Assembly: GCA_900539145.1 (NCBI GenBank)
Contig: UQAX01000022.1
Location: forward strand, 1 to 42,133
From: an uncultured Blautia sp.
GTDB lineage: Bacteria > Bacillota > Clostridia > Lachnospirales > Lachnospiraceae
Length of the DNA stretch: 42,133 bases
Direction of reading: 5' to 3'
Below are positions 1 to 8,803 of this stretch, one piece after another. Position 1 is the stretch's first letter. Every line of letters begins with the position of its first letter. A model generated the notes under the pieces. The model saw only the letters and a list, made by a program, of their open reading frames with translations. It made no database searches and was not told the origin of the DNA. The position numbers were made by a program, and so were the translations under genes.

Positions 1-52
1 GACGGGTTTCATGACCCCATCGGTGCCTTTCGCAGAAAGGTGGAAAATAATT

Positions 53-1429
53 ATGAAATTTAAAAAAGTATTTGCAATGCTGATGACAGCAACGATGCTT
101 ACATCTATGTTGGCAGGCTGCGGCGGCAGCACAGAAAACGAAGACAAAGAAACACCAAAGAAAGAGTCTTCCGAAGCAAAAGGTGACAAGGAAAAAGGCG
201 GAGACGGAAAGGTATATTATCTGAACTTTAAACCGGAGCAGTCAGACCAGTGGGTAGAGCTGGCAAAAACTTATACAGATGAAACCGGTGTGGAAGTAGA
301 GGTACAGACAGCCGCAGCCGGCACTTATGAGTCTACCTTGAAATCTGAAATGGCAAAGGACGAGCCTCCTACACTGTTTCAGGTAAACGGCCCGGTGGGA
401 CTGGCTTCATGGAAGGATTACTGTTATGACTTATCCGACTCTCAGATTTATAAAGATGTGAGCAGTGACGACTATGTATTAAAAGACGGAGACGCTGTTC
501 AGGGTATCGCTTATGTAATTGAAACTTATGGTTTGATTTATAACAAAGCGTTGCTGAATAAATACTTTGAACTTCCGGATGCAGAAATCAAATCCATTGA
601 TGAATTAAACAATTTTGAAGCACTGAAAAAAGTAGCAGACGGTATTCAGAAAAACAAAGATGAGTTAGGTGTTTCCGGTGCATTTACATCTGCCGGTATG
701 GATGCTTCTTCTGACTGGAGATTTAAAACACATTTAGCAAACCTTCCGGTTTACTATGAATATAAAGAAGACGGAATTACTTCCTCAGAGGCAATCAAAG
801 GCACTTATCTTGAAAACTTCAAAAATGTATGGGATTTATATTTAAAAGACTCCACTTGTGAACCTTCTATGATTTCCTCTAAGACAGGTGAAGATGCAGC
901 TTCAGAATTTGCACTTGGAGAAGCAGTTTTCTACCAGAACGGAACATGGGCTTACAATGATATTAAAGACATGGAAGTAGCGGATGAAGATATGGGAATG
1001 CTTCCTATCTACATCGGTGCAGAAGGTGAAGAAAATCAGGGACTTTGTACAGGTTCTGAGAACTACTGGTGTGTAAATAAGAAAGCATCAGAAGAAGATA
1101 TTCAGGCAACTTTAGACTTCCTTACATGGGTTGTAGAAAGTGATGAAGGAAGAGATATGCTTGCAAACGAAATGGGATTTATTACACCATTTAAGACTTT
1201 TGATGAATATCTGCCGGAAAATCCGTTGGTAAAAGCAAATGATGAATATGCAAAAGCAGGCAAAACACCGGTAAGCTGGAACTTTACAACTATGCCTTCC
1301 GAAGAATGGAAGAATAAGGTTGGTTCTGCAATGCTGGAATATGCACAGGGAACAGGAGAATGGGACGCTGTGAAAGCTGCATTTGTAGATGGCTGGGCTT
1401 CTGAATACGAAGCAGCACACGCAGAATAA
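53..1429 (+). CDS. ABC transporter sugar-binding lipoprotein
   Basis: This is an extracellular solute-binding protein of the MalE-like sugar family, 458 aa, expected on the outer face of the membrane. Residues 1-23 form a lipoprotein signal: MKFKK, a hydrophobic stretch, then LAGC with Cys23 as the lipidation site, followed by a charged low-complexity linker rich in Glu and Lys. The start at 53 is preferred over the in-frame ATG at 11 because it follows an AGAAAGGTGG ribosome binding site and gives a proper signal peptide. Two MalF/MalG-type permeases follow, so it should deliver substrate to them. The sugar cannot be told from sequence. No ATPase is encoded nearby, so a shared MsmX-type ATPase elsewhere is inferred. 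Confidence 0.9.
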   Translation: MKFKKVFAMLMTATMLTSMLAGCGGSTENEDKETPKKESSEAKGDKEKGGDGKVYYLNFKPEQSDQWVELAKTYTDETGVEVEVQTAAAGTYESTLKSEMAKDEPPTLFQVNGPVGLASWKDYCYDLSDSQIYKDVSSDDYVLKDGDAVQGIAYVIETYGLIYNKALLNKYFELPDAEIKSIDELNNFEALKKVADGIQKNKDELGVSGAFTSAGMDASSDWRFKTHLANLPVYYEYKEDGITSSEAIKGTYLENFKNVWDLYLKDSTCEPSMISSKTGEDAASEFALGEAVFYQNGTWAYNDIKDMEVADEDMGMLPIYIGAEGEENQGLCTGSENYWCVNKKASEEDIQATLDFLTWVVESDEGRDMLANEMGFITPFKTFDEYLPENPLVKANDEYAKAGKTPVSWNFTTMPSEEWKNKVGSAMLEYAQGTGEWDAVKAAFVDGWASEYEAAHAE

Positions 1430-1444
1430 AGAAGATGAGAAACA

Positions 1445-1484
1445 GGGCTGCTGTGTAAAAGTTTTTTATACAGGCAGCCCTTTT
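1445..1484 (+). terminator. Hairpin between binding protein and permease genes
   Basis: GGGCTGC (1445-1451) pairs with GCAGCCC (1474-1480). A further stretch TGTGTA/TATACA extends the stem past one bulge, and TTTT follows. It lies between the binding-protein stop and the first permease start. In sugar ABC operons such a hairpin commonly acts as a partial terminator or 3' stabiliser, so that more binding protein than permease is made. That role is inferred. Confidence 0.6.
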
Positions 1485-1506
1485 CCTGATAAAAGGGGGA
1501 AGAAAA

Positions 1507-2349
1507 TTGGAAAAGTCAATTAAAAAATATTTTCCTGTGTTTGTATTGCCCACCATGCTGGCATTTGTTTTAGGATTTATTGCACCCTTTGCTTTGGGTA
1601 TTTATCTTTCCTTTTGCAAATTTACAACGGTAACAGATGCCAGATGGGTAGGGTTTCAAAATTATTTAAAAGCTTTTCAGGACACAGAATTTTATCACGC
1701 TTTATGGTATACGGTTCTATTTACCGCAGTATCCGTTATTTTGATTAACGTATTGGCATTTACCGTGGCAATGCTTTTAACAAAGGGAATTAAAGGAACA
1801 AACCTTTTCCGTACAGTATTTTTTATGCCGAACTTAATCGGCGGTATTATTTTAGGTTATATCTGGCAGCTTTTGTTAAACGGTGTGTTGGCACAGTACG
1901 GAAAAACTTTAACTTTTTCCTCTACCTACGGTTTCTGGGGACTGGTTATTCTGGTGTGTTGGCAGCAAGTAGGTTATATGATGATTATCTATATTTCAGG
2001 CATTCAGAATATACCGGGTGAGCTCATTGAAGCAGCAAAGATTGACGGGGCAAATGCAAGACAGCTTCTTCGTCATGTTACCCTTCCGATGGTCATGCCG
2101 TCTATTACCATCTGTACGTTTTTGACACTGACCAACGGCTTTAAGTTATTTGACCAGAACTTAGCTCTTACCAACGGCGCACCGTCAAATATGTCAGAGC
2201 TTATAGCAATGAATATTTACAGAACCTTCTATGGTCGTCCCGGCTATGAAGGCGTAGGACAGGCAAAAGCCGTTATTTTCTTTGTCTTAGTGGGAATTAT
2301 TGCTTTAGTACAAAATCGATTAACCAGAACAAAGGAGGTGCAGCAGTAA
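1507..2349 (+). CDS. Sugar ABC transporter permease, MalF/UgpA-like
   Basis: This is an integral membrane permease of 280 aa with about six hydrophobic segments. It carries the cytoplasmic EAA loop (EAAKIDGAN..., followed by LP) that docks the ATPase in binding-protein-dependent importers. The likely start is TTG at 1507, preceded by AGGGGGA. The next in-frame ATG would remove part of the first membrane segment. The protein would pair with the MalG-like permease encoded directly downstream; its stop overlaps that start by one base (TAATG), which suggests translational coupling. Substrate is unknown but probably a sugar or oligosaccharide. Confidence 0.9.
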   Translation: MEKSIKKYFPVFVLPTMLAFVLGFIAPFALGIYLSFCKFTTVTDARWVGFQNYLKAFQDTEFYHALWYTVLFTAVSVILINVLAFTVAMLLTKGIKGTNLFRTVFFMPNLIGGIILGYIWQLLLNGVLAQYGKTLTFSSTYGFWGLVILVCWQQVGYMMIIYISGIQNIPGELIEAAKIDGANARQLLRHVTLPMVMPSITICTFLTLTNGFKLFDQNLALTNGAPSNMSELIAMNIYRTFYGRPGYEGVGQAKAVIFFVLVGIIALVQNRLTRTKEVQQ

Positions 2350-3188
2350 TGAAAGCAAGAAAAGCAAAACATGGTTGGCTGCTGACACTGATTTTTTCAG
2401 TTATCAGCGTACTGTATATGTACCCTATTGTATTGGTATTTATCAACTCTTTTAAAAAGAAAGCTTATATCAGCCGTTATCCTTTTAAAATTCCAAAGGG
2501 AAATATGTTCGTAGGCTGGGAAAACTATATTCGTGGTTTGGAAAAGACAGGATTTTTCGATGCGTTTTTATGGACCTTATTTATTACCGTGTGCTCGGTG
2601 GCTTTGATTGTAGTTTGCTGCTCCATGTGTGCGTGGTATATCAGCAGAGTGAAAACGTTGAGCACGAAAATTATTTATGTTTTATGTCTGTTTGCAATGG
2701 TAGTTCCTTTCCAGATGGAAATGTATACGTTGTCTAAAATTGCAAATATGCTGAAGCTGGATAACCCATGGGGATTGATTATAATCTATCTGGGCTTTGG
2801 CGCAGGTCTTGCAGTCTTTATGTTTACGGGATTTGTAAAGGCAATTCCCATTGAAATTGAAGAAGCAAGTATGATTGACGGATGCACGCCGCTGCAATGT
2901 TATTTTAAGGTGGTATTTCCTATTATGAAACCCACTTGTATTACGGTGGCAATTTTGGATGCCATGTGGATATGGAATGACTATCTACTGCCTGTGCTGG
3001 TGTTAGACACAAAGAAATATAAAACCATTTCCATCGCAATTCAGTATCTGAAGGGCGGATACGGTTCCATTGATATGGGAGCTATGATGGGAGTTTTGGT
3101 TTTATCCATTATTCCGATTATTGTGTTCTATCTTTTCTGCCAGCGCTATATTATTGAAGGTGTTGCAGCAGGCGCTGTAAAAGGGTGA
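2349..3188 (+). CDS. Sugar ABC transporter permease, MalG/UgpE-like
   Basis: This is the second permease subunit, 279 aa, with about six membrane segments and an EAA loop near residue 175-195 (EEASMIDGC, then FP). The MalG-like fold is typical of the carbohydrate-uptake CUT1 class. The ATG shares a base with the previous stop codon, and the upstream gene end AAAGGAGGTGCAG supplies the ribosome binding site. With the preceding binding protein and permease it forms an importer that lacks its own ATPase. Confidence 0.9.
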   Translation: MKARKAKHGWLLTLIFSVISVLYMYPIVLVFINSFKKKAYISRYPFKIPKGNMFVGWENYIRGLEKTGFFDAFLWTLFITVCSVALIVVCCSMCAWYISRVKTLSTKIIYVLCLFAMVVPFQMEMYTLSKIANMLKLDNPWGLIIIYLGFGAGLAVFMFTGFVKAIPIEIEEASMIDGCTPLQCYFKVVFPIMKPTCITVAILDAMWIWNDYLLPVLVLDTKKYKTISIAIQYLKGGYGSIDMGAMMGVLVLSIIPIIVFYLFCQRYIIEGVAAGAVKG

Positions 3189-3239
3189 TTTCGTTGACAG
3201 AATAAAAATACATGTTAAAATAAAAGAAAATGTGGGAAA

Positions 3240-3270
3240 ACAGGACTGGCAGAAAGCGTCAGTCCTGTTT
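3240..3270 (+). terminator. Perfect hairpin ahead of the two-component genes
   Basis: ACAGGACTG (3240-3248) and CAGTCCTGT (3260-3268) form a perfect 9-bp stem. The stem is extended by flanking A and T residues, and the 3' T-run is short. It sits between the permease gene and the response regulator. It could be a weak terminator or attenuator that separates transporter from regulator expression. Confidence 0.5.
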
Positions 3271-3292
3271 GGTGATTATAAAGGTGGGAGAT

Positions 3293-4819
3293 ATGTACAG
3301 GATTTTAATTGTAGATGATGAGAAGCTGGAGCGAAACGGTATTCAGTTTTTATTGAAAAAGACAGGGACAGAACTGGAGATTTTTGAAGCAGCCAACGGA
3401 AGGGATGCGTTGGAGCTTTTAGCACACCAAAAAGCAGAAATTCTTCTGACAGATATTAAGATGCCCTATATGAACGGCTTGGAGCTGGCAGAGAAAGTAT
3501 CTTCACAATATCCGGAAACAAAAATTATTATGTTCAGCGGATACAGCGATTTTTCTTATGCACAGACGGCAATCCGATATGGGGTATCCGATTATATTTT
3601 AAAGCCCGTAGACCCTTGGGAATTTCAGAAGACCATGAAAAAACTGCTGGAAGAAATCAAAAGAGAAAAGGCGGAAGAGGTACAGCAGATTAAAACACAG
3701 GATTATTTATATCAGTTCTTTTTGCAGAATTACTTATATGGCGGAAAAACGGATATAGAGGAAATAAAAAAGGCTTTGGATTTTCAACAATATCATTATA
3801 TGGTTTTAATTCAGACCTCCAGCAGCTTTTTTGAAATGGAAGAAGAGATTTTTAAAGAAAAATTAAAAGAGGAAATTCGCCGTGATTTCTTTTATCTGAA
3901 CTTAAATGCGGGGGAAGGGCTTTTCTTCTTTAAGGAAAAGCACAGCGATTATACGCTTTTGTGCAGGGAAATTTATCAGTTTTTTAAGCTTCGTTATAAT
4001 ACGGAATGTTTATTGGCTGTCAGCGAGGAATTAAAAAGCTTTGAGGAACTGCCGGCAGTTTTCGGAGCTTTGGAGAAAGTGCTGGAAGACCAGTTTTATC
4101 AGCCGGAGAAGCATATCTTTTCTTTAAAAGAGAGCAAGAATGAGGAGGTAAACACAGCTCTTGGGGACGCAGAGCTTTTAAAACGAATTTTGGAAGATAT
4201 CAATCATCGGGATATGACACATTTAAAAAATCATTTCGAGCAGCTGAAGATTGTGTATCATCCGGAAAAAGCATATTCTGAAATGTATGTGAAATTTTTA
4301 TTTTCCAGTATTATAAAGGAAATCTACGAAGTTATGGATTTGCCGGATGAGAAGAGACTGAGCAGAGAAATTGACCGATTATACCGTGCTAAAAGGCTGC
4401 AAGACGTGTGGAAGCTTACCGAAAAAGCCATGAAGGAGCTGGAGGAATATCTGGCAGAGGAAGAAAAAGGTACGAGAAGCGAAGTGACGCAGGTGAAAAA
4501 TTACATTTATCAGAATTATCAGGAAGAGTTAAGCGTAGATATTTTGGCAGAAAAAGTCTATTTATCACCGGGGTATTTAAGCTATATTTTTAAGCAGGAA
4601 ACAGGGATGAATTTAAACCGCTTTATTAAGGCTTTTCGCATGGATAAGGCAAAAGAGCTGTTGGAAAGCAGTCAGAAAAAGATTTCACAGATTGCAAAAG
4701 AAGTGGGCTTTTCCAATAATTCCTATTTTTGCCGAAGCTTTCGGGAATATTTCGGAGTAACGCCGGAGTCTTGCAGGAAAGGAACTGCGGAGTATGAAAA
4801 AATGGATACAGAAATATAA
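3293..4819 (+). CDS. Response regulator, YesN family (REC + AraC-type HTH)
   Basis: This is a cytoplasmic response regulator of 508 aa. The N-terminal receiver domain begins MYRILIVDDEK, with the acidic pair D8/D9, phospho-acceptor D54 in LLTDIKMP and the conserved Lys in DYILKPVD. A central region of roughly 250 residues is poorly conserved. The last 100 residues are an AraC-type double helix-turn-helix (LSPGYLSYIFKQETG, then KISQIAKEVGFSNNSYF). The start at 3293 follows AAGGTGGGAG; an upstream in-frame ATG at 3230 runs through the hairpin and is unlikely. It overlaps the histidine kinase gene by 26 bases. Its likely target is the adjacent sugar transporter. Confidence 0.92.
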   Translation: MYRILIVDDEKLERNGIQFLLKKTGTELEIFEAANGRDALELLAHQKAEILLTDIKMPYMNGLELAEKVSSQYPETKIIMFSGYSDFSYAQTAIRYGVSDYILKPVDPWEFQKTMKKLLEEIKREKAEEVQQIKTQDYLYQFFLQNYLYGGKTDIEEIKKALDFQQYHYMVLIQTSSSFFEMEEEIFKEKLKEEIRRDFFYLNLNAGEGLFFFKEKHSDYTLLCREIYQFFKLRYNTECLLAVSEELKSFEELPAVFGALEKVLEDQFYQPEKHIFSLKESKNEEVNTALGDAELLKRILEDINHRDMTHLKNHFEQLKIVYHPEKAYSEMYVKFLFSSIIKEIYEVMDLPDEKRLSREIDRLYRAKRLQDVWKLTEKAMKELEEYLAEEEKGTRSEVTQVKNYIYQNYQEELSVDILAEKVYLSPGYLSYIFKQETGMNLNRFIKAFRMDKAKELLESSQKKISQIAKEVGFSNNSYFCRSFREYFGVTPESCRKGTAEYEKMDTEI

Positions 4820-6494
4820 AGACCTGAAATATCGGTATAAGCTGACGATTATGATGATTTTGTGCAGCCTGATACCGGTATGCGTCATCAGCGGTTATAC
4901 CCAGATAAGAACCGTACAGATTATGCGGGAAAAAGAACAAATCGGATTAGAGCAGGTGCTGGAGCAGTCCGTGAACAGTATTGATAATCGGATACAGATT
5001 TACACAAACCTGATAAATTATTTAACCTATTCCTCGGATTTACGGGAAATTATGGAAAAAGAGTATTCCTCTGATTACGAGGCATATCTGGCGTATACGG
5101 AAATAGCTGACCCGATGTTTACCATGCCACAGCTCTATCATGAGGAAATCAGAAGCATTACCTTATATGCTGAAAATATTCAAGTAGAGCACGGAAATAC
5201 CTTAGCGCCTTTATCTGTGGCGCAAAATCAATCATGGTATACGGAAATTAATGAAAAGGGGACCGTGCAGTGGCTGGTAAAACAGGGAAATAAAAAAGAA
5301 ATTCTGGCAGTGCGAAAGTTTTACCGACAGGATAAGATACAGGCAATGCTGGTTTTAAGTTTGGATTACAATAGGGTACTAGAGCCTTTTGCCGATTTGC
5401 TGACGGAAAACAGAGGGGGCTTAATCTTAGACGAACAGGGAAATGTGGTGTATTCCGGATACCGTATGGATGCCCCTTATAAGCCGGATAAAGAAACCTC
5501 TCTAAACTATTTGAAGGAACATTATGTATGTATAGAGAAAAAAATAGAAGATACGAAATGGAATTTCTGTCTTTATCAGCCAAAAGAGGAATTGGAGAAA
5601 TCTGTTTGGACATTGCTTCTTGGAAATATTCCTGTTTTGCTTCTTTGTCTTTTCCTGATTTTGCTTTTGGGATATTTTTTCTCAAGGAAAATGGTAGAAC
5701 GTTTGGAACAGCTTACAGAAAATATGAACCAAATCAATCTGGGGCTTCGTAAAGTTACGGTGGTGAGCCAATCTAAAGATGAAATTGGTGTGCTGGTGCG
5801 TACCTTTACCAGAATGATGGATGAAATCAATAAATTGATTTCTCAGGTATATGAGGCAAAAATTAAGCTGCAAAAAACAGAAATGAAAGCCCTTCAGGCG
5901 CAGATTAATCCTCATTTTCTCTACAATTCTCTTTCTATTATTAACTGGAAAGCCCTTGAGGCAGACAATGAGGAGATTAGCCGGATTACGCTGGCATTGT
6001 CTACCTATTACCGTACCAGCTTGAACAAAGGAGAGACTATGACAATCGCTGCAAACGAAATCAGAAATATTGATGCCTATCTTCAAATTCAGCTTATTAT
6101 GCACGACAACAGTTTTCAGGTTATCAAAGAAATACAGGAAGATACTTTAAGCTACTCTGTTCCCAAGCTGATTTTACAACCATTAGTGGAAAATGCCATT
6201 GAGCATGGCTTAGACGTATCGGAAAAGGAAGAAAAATGGCTGAAGATTTCTGCCTGTAAAGAGAAAGATGCCTTAATTATGGCAGTGGAGGACAATGGTA
6301 TGGGTATGTCAGAGGAACAGGCAAAGTCTATCATCACTTATCGTTCTAAGGGCTACGGGGTACGCAATGTCAATGACAGAATAACATTGCTTTATGGAGA
6401 GGAATATCATTTAAGGGTAAAAAGCCGTCAGGGAGAAGGATGCAGAATAGAGATTGTTATTCCTGTCAATAAGGAGGAAAAACGATATGAATAA
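4794..6494 (+). CDS. Sensor histidine kinase, YesM/LytS-like
   Basis: This is a membrane sensor kinase of 566 aa. A first membrane helix lies at about residues 16-36, followed by a large extracellular sensor region. A second helix at about 270-298 leads to a HAMP segment. The His_kinase motif AQINPHFLYNSLSIIN has phospho-acceptor H374, and the ATPase domain carries the N-box QPLVENAIEHGLD and the G-box DNGMGM. This is the usual partner of YesN-type regulators. The gene starts inside the regulator gene and overlaps the next gene by 8 bases, so all three are probably translated together. The extracellular part may read out a sugar or a sugar-loaded binding protein. Confidence 0.92.
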   Translation: MKKWIQKYKDLKYRYKLTIMMILCSLIPVCVISGYTQIRTVQIMREKEQIGLEQVLEQSVNSIDNRIQIYTNLINYLTYSSDLREIMEKEYSSDYEAYLAYTEIADPMFTMPQLYHEEIRSITLYAENIQVEHGNTLAPLSVAQNQSWYTEINEKGTVQWLVKQGNKKEILAVRKFYRQDKIQAMLVLSLDYNRVLEPFADLLTENRGGLILDEQGNVVYSGYRMDAPYKPDKETSLNYLKEHYVCIEKKIEDTKWNFCLYQPKEELEKSVWTLLLGNIPVLLLCLFLILLLGYFFSRKMVERLEQLTENMNQINLGLRKVTVVSQSKDEIGVLVRTFTRMMDEINKLISQVYEAKIKLQKTEMKALQAQINPHFLYNSLSIINWKALEADNEEISRITLALSTYYRTSLNKGETMTIAANEIRNIDAYLQIQLIMHDNSFQVIKEIQEDTLSYSVPKLILQPLVENAIEHGLDVSEKEEKWLKISACKEKDALIMAVEDNGMGMSEEQAKSIITYRSKGYGVRNVNDRITLLYGEEYHLRVKSRQGEGCRIEIVIPVNKEEKRYE

Positions 6495-8157
6495 AAAATT
6501 ATTTTGGGGCATTGCTGCGGCAGCAGTGATTGTCTTTGGCATATTGTTCTTTCCGTGGAAAAAAGAGATTGTAAAAGAAGAACCTCCAAAAACGGATAAC
6601 AATGCAAAATGGCAGGAAGCAGAGCATACTCCTTACGGAAAATATCCGGAAACAGTCACCTATACGCTGGGGAAAATATCAGGAGGCAATCACTCTAATC
6701 TTCCGGCAGGAGACACCTATGAAGACAACGGTTATACACGTTATTTAAAGAAAATGCTGAATATTCAAAATAAGGATGTGTTTGAGCTGGAGGATGGAAA
6801 TCAGTATGAGGAAGCAGTAGAAATCTCCATAAAGGACAACAATTTGCCGGATATTATGGTAGTGAAAGGACAGGAAACCGTGCAAAAACTGGCAGAGGCA
6901 GGCATGATAGAGGATTTGTCTGAGGTTTATGAGGAATGTACCACATGGCGCATTAAAGATATGTATGCCAGTTATACAGATGCACTTTTAAATTCAGGAA
7001 AGTATGAGGGAAAACTTTATGGATTTCCGGATACGGTTATTGACCACGGTCCAACGCTTTTATGGATGCGAAAAGACTGGATAGACAAGCTGGGGATGGA
7101 AGAACCTGCCGACATGGACGAAGCAATGAACTGTATTTTAGAATTTGTCAGTCAAGATGCGGCAGGCAATGGAGAGACTATCGGGCTTGCCTGCACGCCG
7201 GAGCTGGTGGCAGGAAGCAGTGAAACCTATTCTGCTGACGGGATTTTTTCCATGTTTCATGCAAGCCCCAGAAAGTGGGTGCAGGCTACAGATGGAGAAA
7301 TGGTATACGGTTCGATAACACAGGAATGTAAAGCAGCCTTGGAGTATTTGAATACATTGTATACAAGAGGTGTGCTGGATAAAAAATTTCTTCTTCGAAC
7401 CTCACAGAATATAGAGGATTTAATTAAAAACGGCAAATGCGGAGCTTTTTTTGGAAAATGGTGGGCGCCAAACAATCCCTTGATGGAGTCCTATGACTAT
7501 GACAGGGAAGCAGAATGGAAGCCTTACTTCTTTACAGAACAGGACGAAAATGTTTTACAGGAATATGAAACCTTTGAAGACAGACTGTATGTGGTTGTGC
7601 GCAAGGGATATGAGCATCCGGAAATCGTGGCAAAATATATCAGTGTGATTTTTGATTATTCCCGCTATGATGACAAAGGGGCAAATGAAGTAAACGAATA
7701 TTTTTCCTTAAATGTAGATCCCACGGCAAGACCTTTGAACATTAACGTAGATTATCGTGATACTTTGTATCAGACAACGGAGAATATTCGAAATGCGTTG
7801 AATGGAGAAAAACCTCCGTCTTCTTTAACAGGATTGGAAAAGTCTTATTATGATACCTGCAAGGCTTATTTAAACGGAAGCTTGACAACGGCAAATGCGT
7901 GGGCTGCCTATACTTCACGTATCACAGCCGTAGGGGCACTGGTAGACTTAGATTTTAAAAGCCGTCAGCCTTTTCCTCTTTCAGGAGAGGGATTAAAGGC
8001 GGAAGAAAATCTTTTAAAGCTGGAGCAGCAAACCTTTATACAGATTGTCTGCGGAGAAAAGCCGGTGGGCTATTTTGATACTTTTGTGAAAGAATGGTAT
8101 GCAGCGGGGGGAAAGGAGCTGACACAAAAAGCAAGAGCAGCTTCTGAAAAAGAATAA
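6487..8157 (+). CDS. Membrane-anchored extracellular solute-binding protein
   Basis: This is a 556-aa extracellular binding protein resembling the larger LplA/YtcQ-type sugar-binding proteins. The N-terminus has one hydrophobic segment (residues about 5-22) with no lipobox cysteine, so it probably stays as an uncleaved anchor. The rest looks periplasmic-binding-like, with the phrases LYGFPDTVID and GKWWAPNN. The start at 6487 follows AAGGAGGAAAAACG and overlaps the kinase stop by 8 bases. No permease follows. Its place at the end of a kinase-regulator operon suggests it may present ligand to the kinase rather than serve only in import. That role is inferred. Confidence 0.8.
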   Translation: MNKKLFWGIAAAAVIVFGILFFPWKKEIVKEEPPKTDNNAKWQEAEHTPYGKYPETVTYTLGKISGGNHSNLPAGDTYEDNGYTRYLKKMLNIQNKDVFELEDGNQYEEAVEISIKDNNLPDIMVVKGQETVQKLAEAGMIEDLSEVYEECTTWRIKDMYASYTDALLNSGKYEGKLYGFPDTVIDHGPTLLWMRKDWIDKLGMEEPADMDEAMNCILEFVSQDAAGNGETIGLACTPELVAGSSETYSADGIFSMFHASPRKWVQATDGEMVYGSITQECKAALEYLNTLYTRGVLDKKFLLRTSQNIEDLIKNGKCGAFFGKWWAPNNPLMESYDYDREAEWKPYFFTEQDENVLQEYETFEDRLYVVVRKGYEHPEIVAKYISVIFDYSRYDDKGANEVNEYFSLNVDPTARPLNINVDYRDTLYQTTENIRNALNGEKPPSSLTGLEKSYYDTCKAYLNGSLTTANAWAAYTSRITAVGALVDLDFKSRQPFPLSGEGLKAEENLLKLEQQTFIQIVCGEKPVGYFDTFVKEWYAAGGKELTQKARAASEKE

Positions 8158-8189
8158 TTGTAAACCTATAATAATATAATAGTTGACAA
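8158..8189 (+). promoter_or_regulatory. Candidate BirA operator upstream of bioY
   Basis: TTGTAAACC (8158-8166) and AGTTGACAA (8181-8189) form an inverted repeat with a 14-base spacer. This closely matches the biotin repressor half-site TTGTAAACC. The spacer is AT-rich with two TATAAT strings. The right half overlaps the TTGACA of the promoter below, so bound BirA would block it. The left half directly follows the stop codon of the previous gene. Confidence 0.75.
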
Positions 8190-8212
8190 TCAAGAGCGGA
8201 TTGTGATACGAT
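8183..8212 (+). promoter_or_regulatory. Promoter for bioY
   Basis: A consensus -35 TTGACA lies at 8183-8188. A -10 like TACGAT is at 8207-8212 with an 18-base spacer. The expected leader is about 30 bases before the ATG at 8252. An alternative -10 (TATAAT) inside the operator spacer lacks a good -35. Confidence 0.5.
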
Positions 8213-8251
8213 ACCTTTGCAAAAATAAGGACAGAAGAAAGGTAACGAAAA

Positions 8252-8803
8252 ATGATAATGGCAAAAGAAAACAACAAAACTTATGATTTAGTGTATATCA
8301 GTATGTTTACTGTGCTGATTGCAATCTGCTCATGGATTTCCATTCCGGCAGCAGTTCCTTTTACCTTGCAGACCTTAGGTGTTTTTCTGGCAGTAGGAAT
8401 TCTGGGCGGTAAAAGAGGAACAATGGCTGTTTTGGTTTACATTTTACTGGGAGCTATCGGAATTCCCGTTTTCGCAGGTTTTTCCGGCGGAATTGGAGTT
8501 CTTACAGGAACAACAGGAGGATATATTGTAGGATTTCTGGCGTCTGCTCTTGTAATGTGGGGCATGGAATGTGCCTTCGGCAAAGGGAAAAAAATACAAA
8601 TTCTCTCTATGTTTTTGGGACTGTTAGCATGTTATGCAGTAGGAACTTTATGGTTTATGGCAGTGTATACTCATCAGACCGGTGAAGTGGGAGTTTTGGC
8701 GGTTCTTGGCTGGTGCGTATTTCCGTTTGTGATACCGGATATTTTAAAAATTGCTTTGGCAGTAATATTAACGGGAAGATTAAAAGGAGCAATCAGAAGA
8801 TGA
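8252..8803 (+). CDS. bioY: Biotin transporter S component BioY
   Basis: This is a small integral membrane protein of 183 aa with about six hydrophobic helices. It has the BioY hallmark region near residues 20-70, VPFTLQTLGVFLAVGILGGK, and a Gly-rich GTTGGYIVGF stretch. BioY is the biotin-specific S component of an ECF transporter; it needs the general EcfA/A'/T module, which is not in this window. The start at 8252 follows GAAAGG at 9-base spacing; ATG 8258 is a weaker alternative. The BirA-like operator upstream supports biotin repression. The stop overlaps the DUF1284 start by 4 bases. Confidence 0.93.
   Translation: MIMAKENNKTYDLVYISMFTVLIAICSWISIPAAVPFTLQTLGVFLAVGILGGKRGTMAVLVYILLGAIGIPVFAGFSGGIGVLTGTTGGYIVGFLASALVMWGMECAFGKGKKIQILSMFLGLLACYAVGTLWFMAVYTHQTGEVGVLAVLGWCVFPFVIPDILKIALAVILTGRLKGAIRR

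Noticed and set aside
11..52. Upstream in-frame ATG at 11 as the start of the first binding protein
   Set aside because: It would bury the signal peptide behind 14 extra residues and lacks a ribosome binding site, unlike the ATG at 53.
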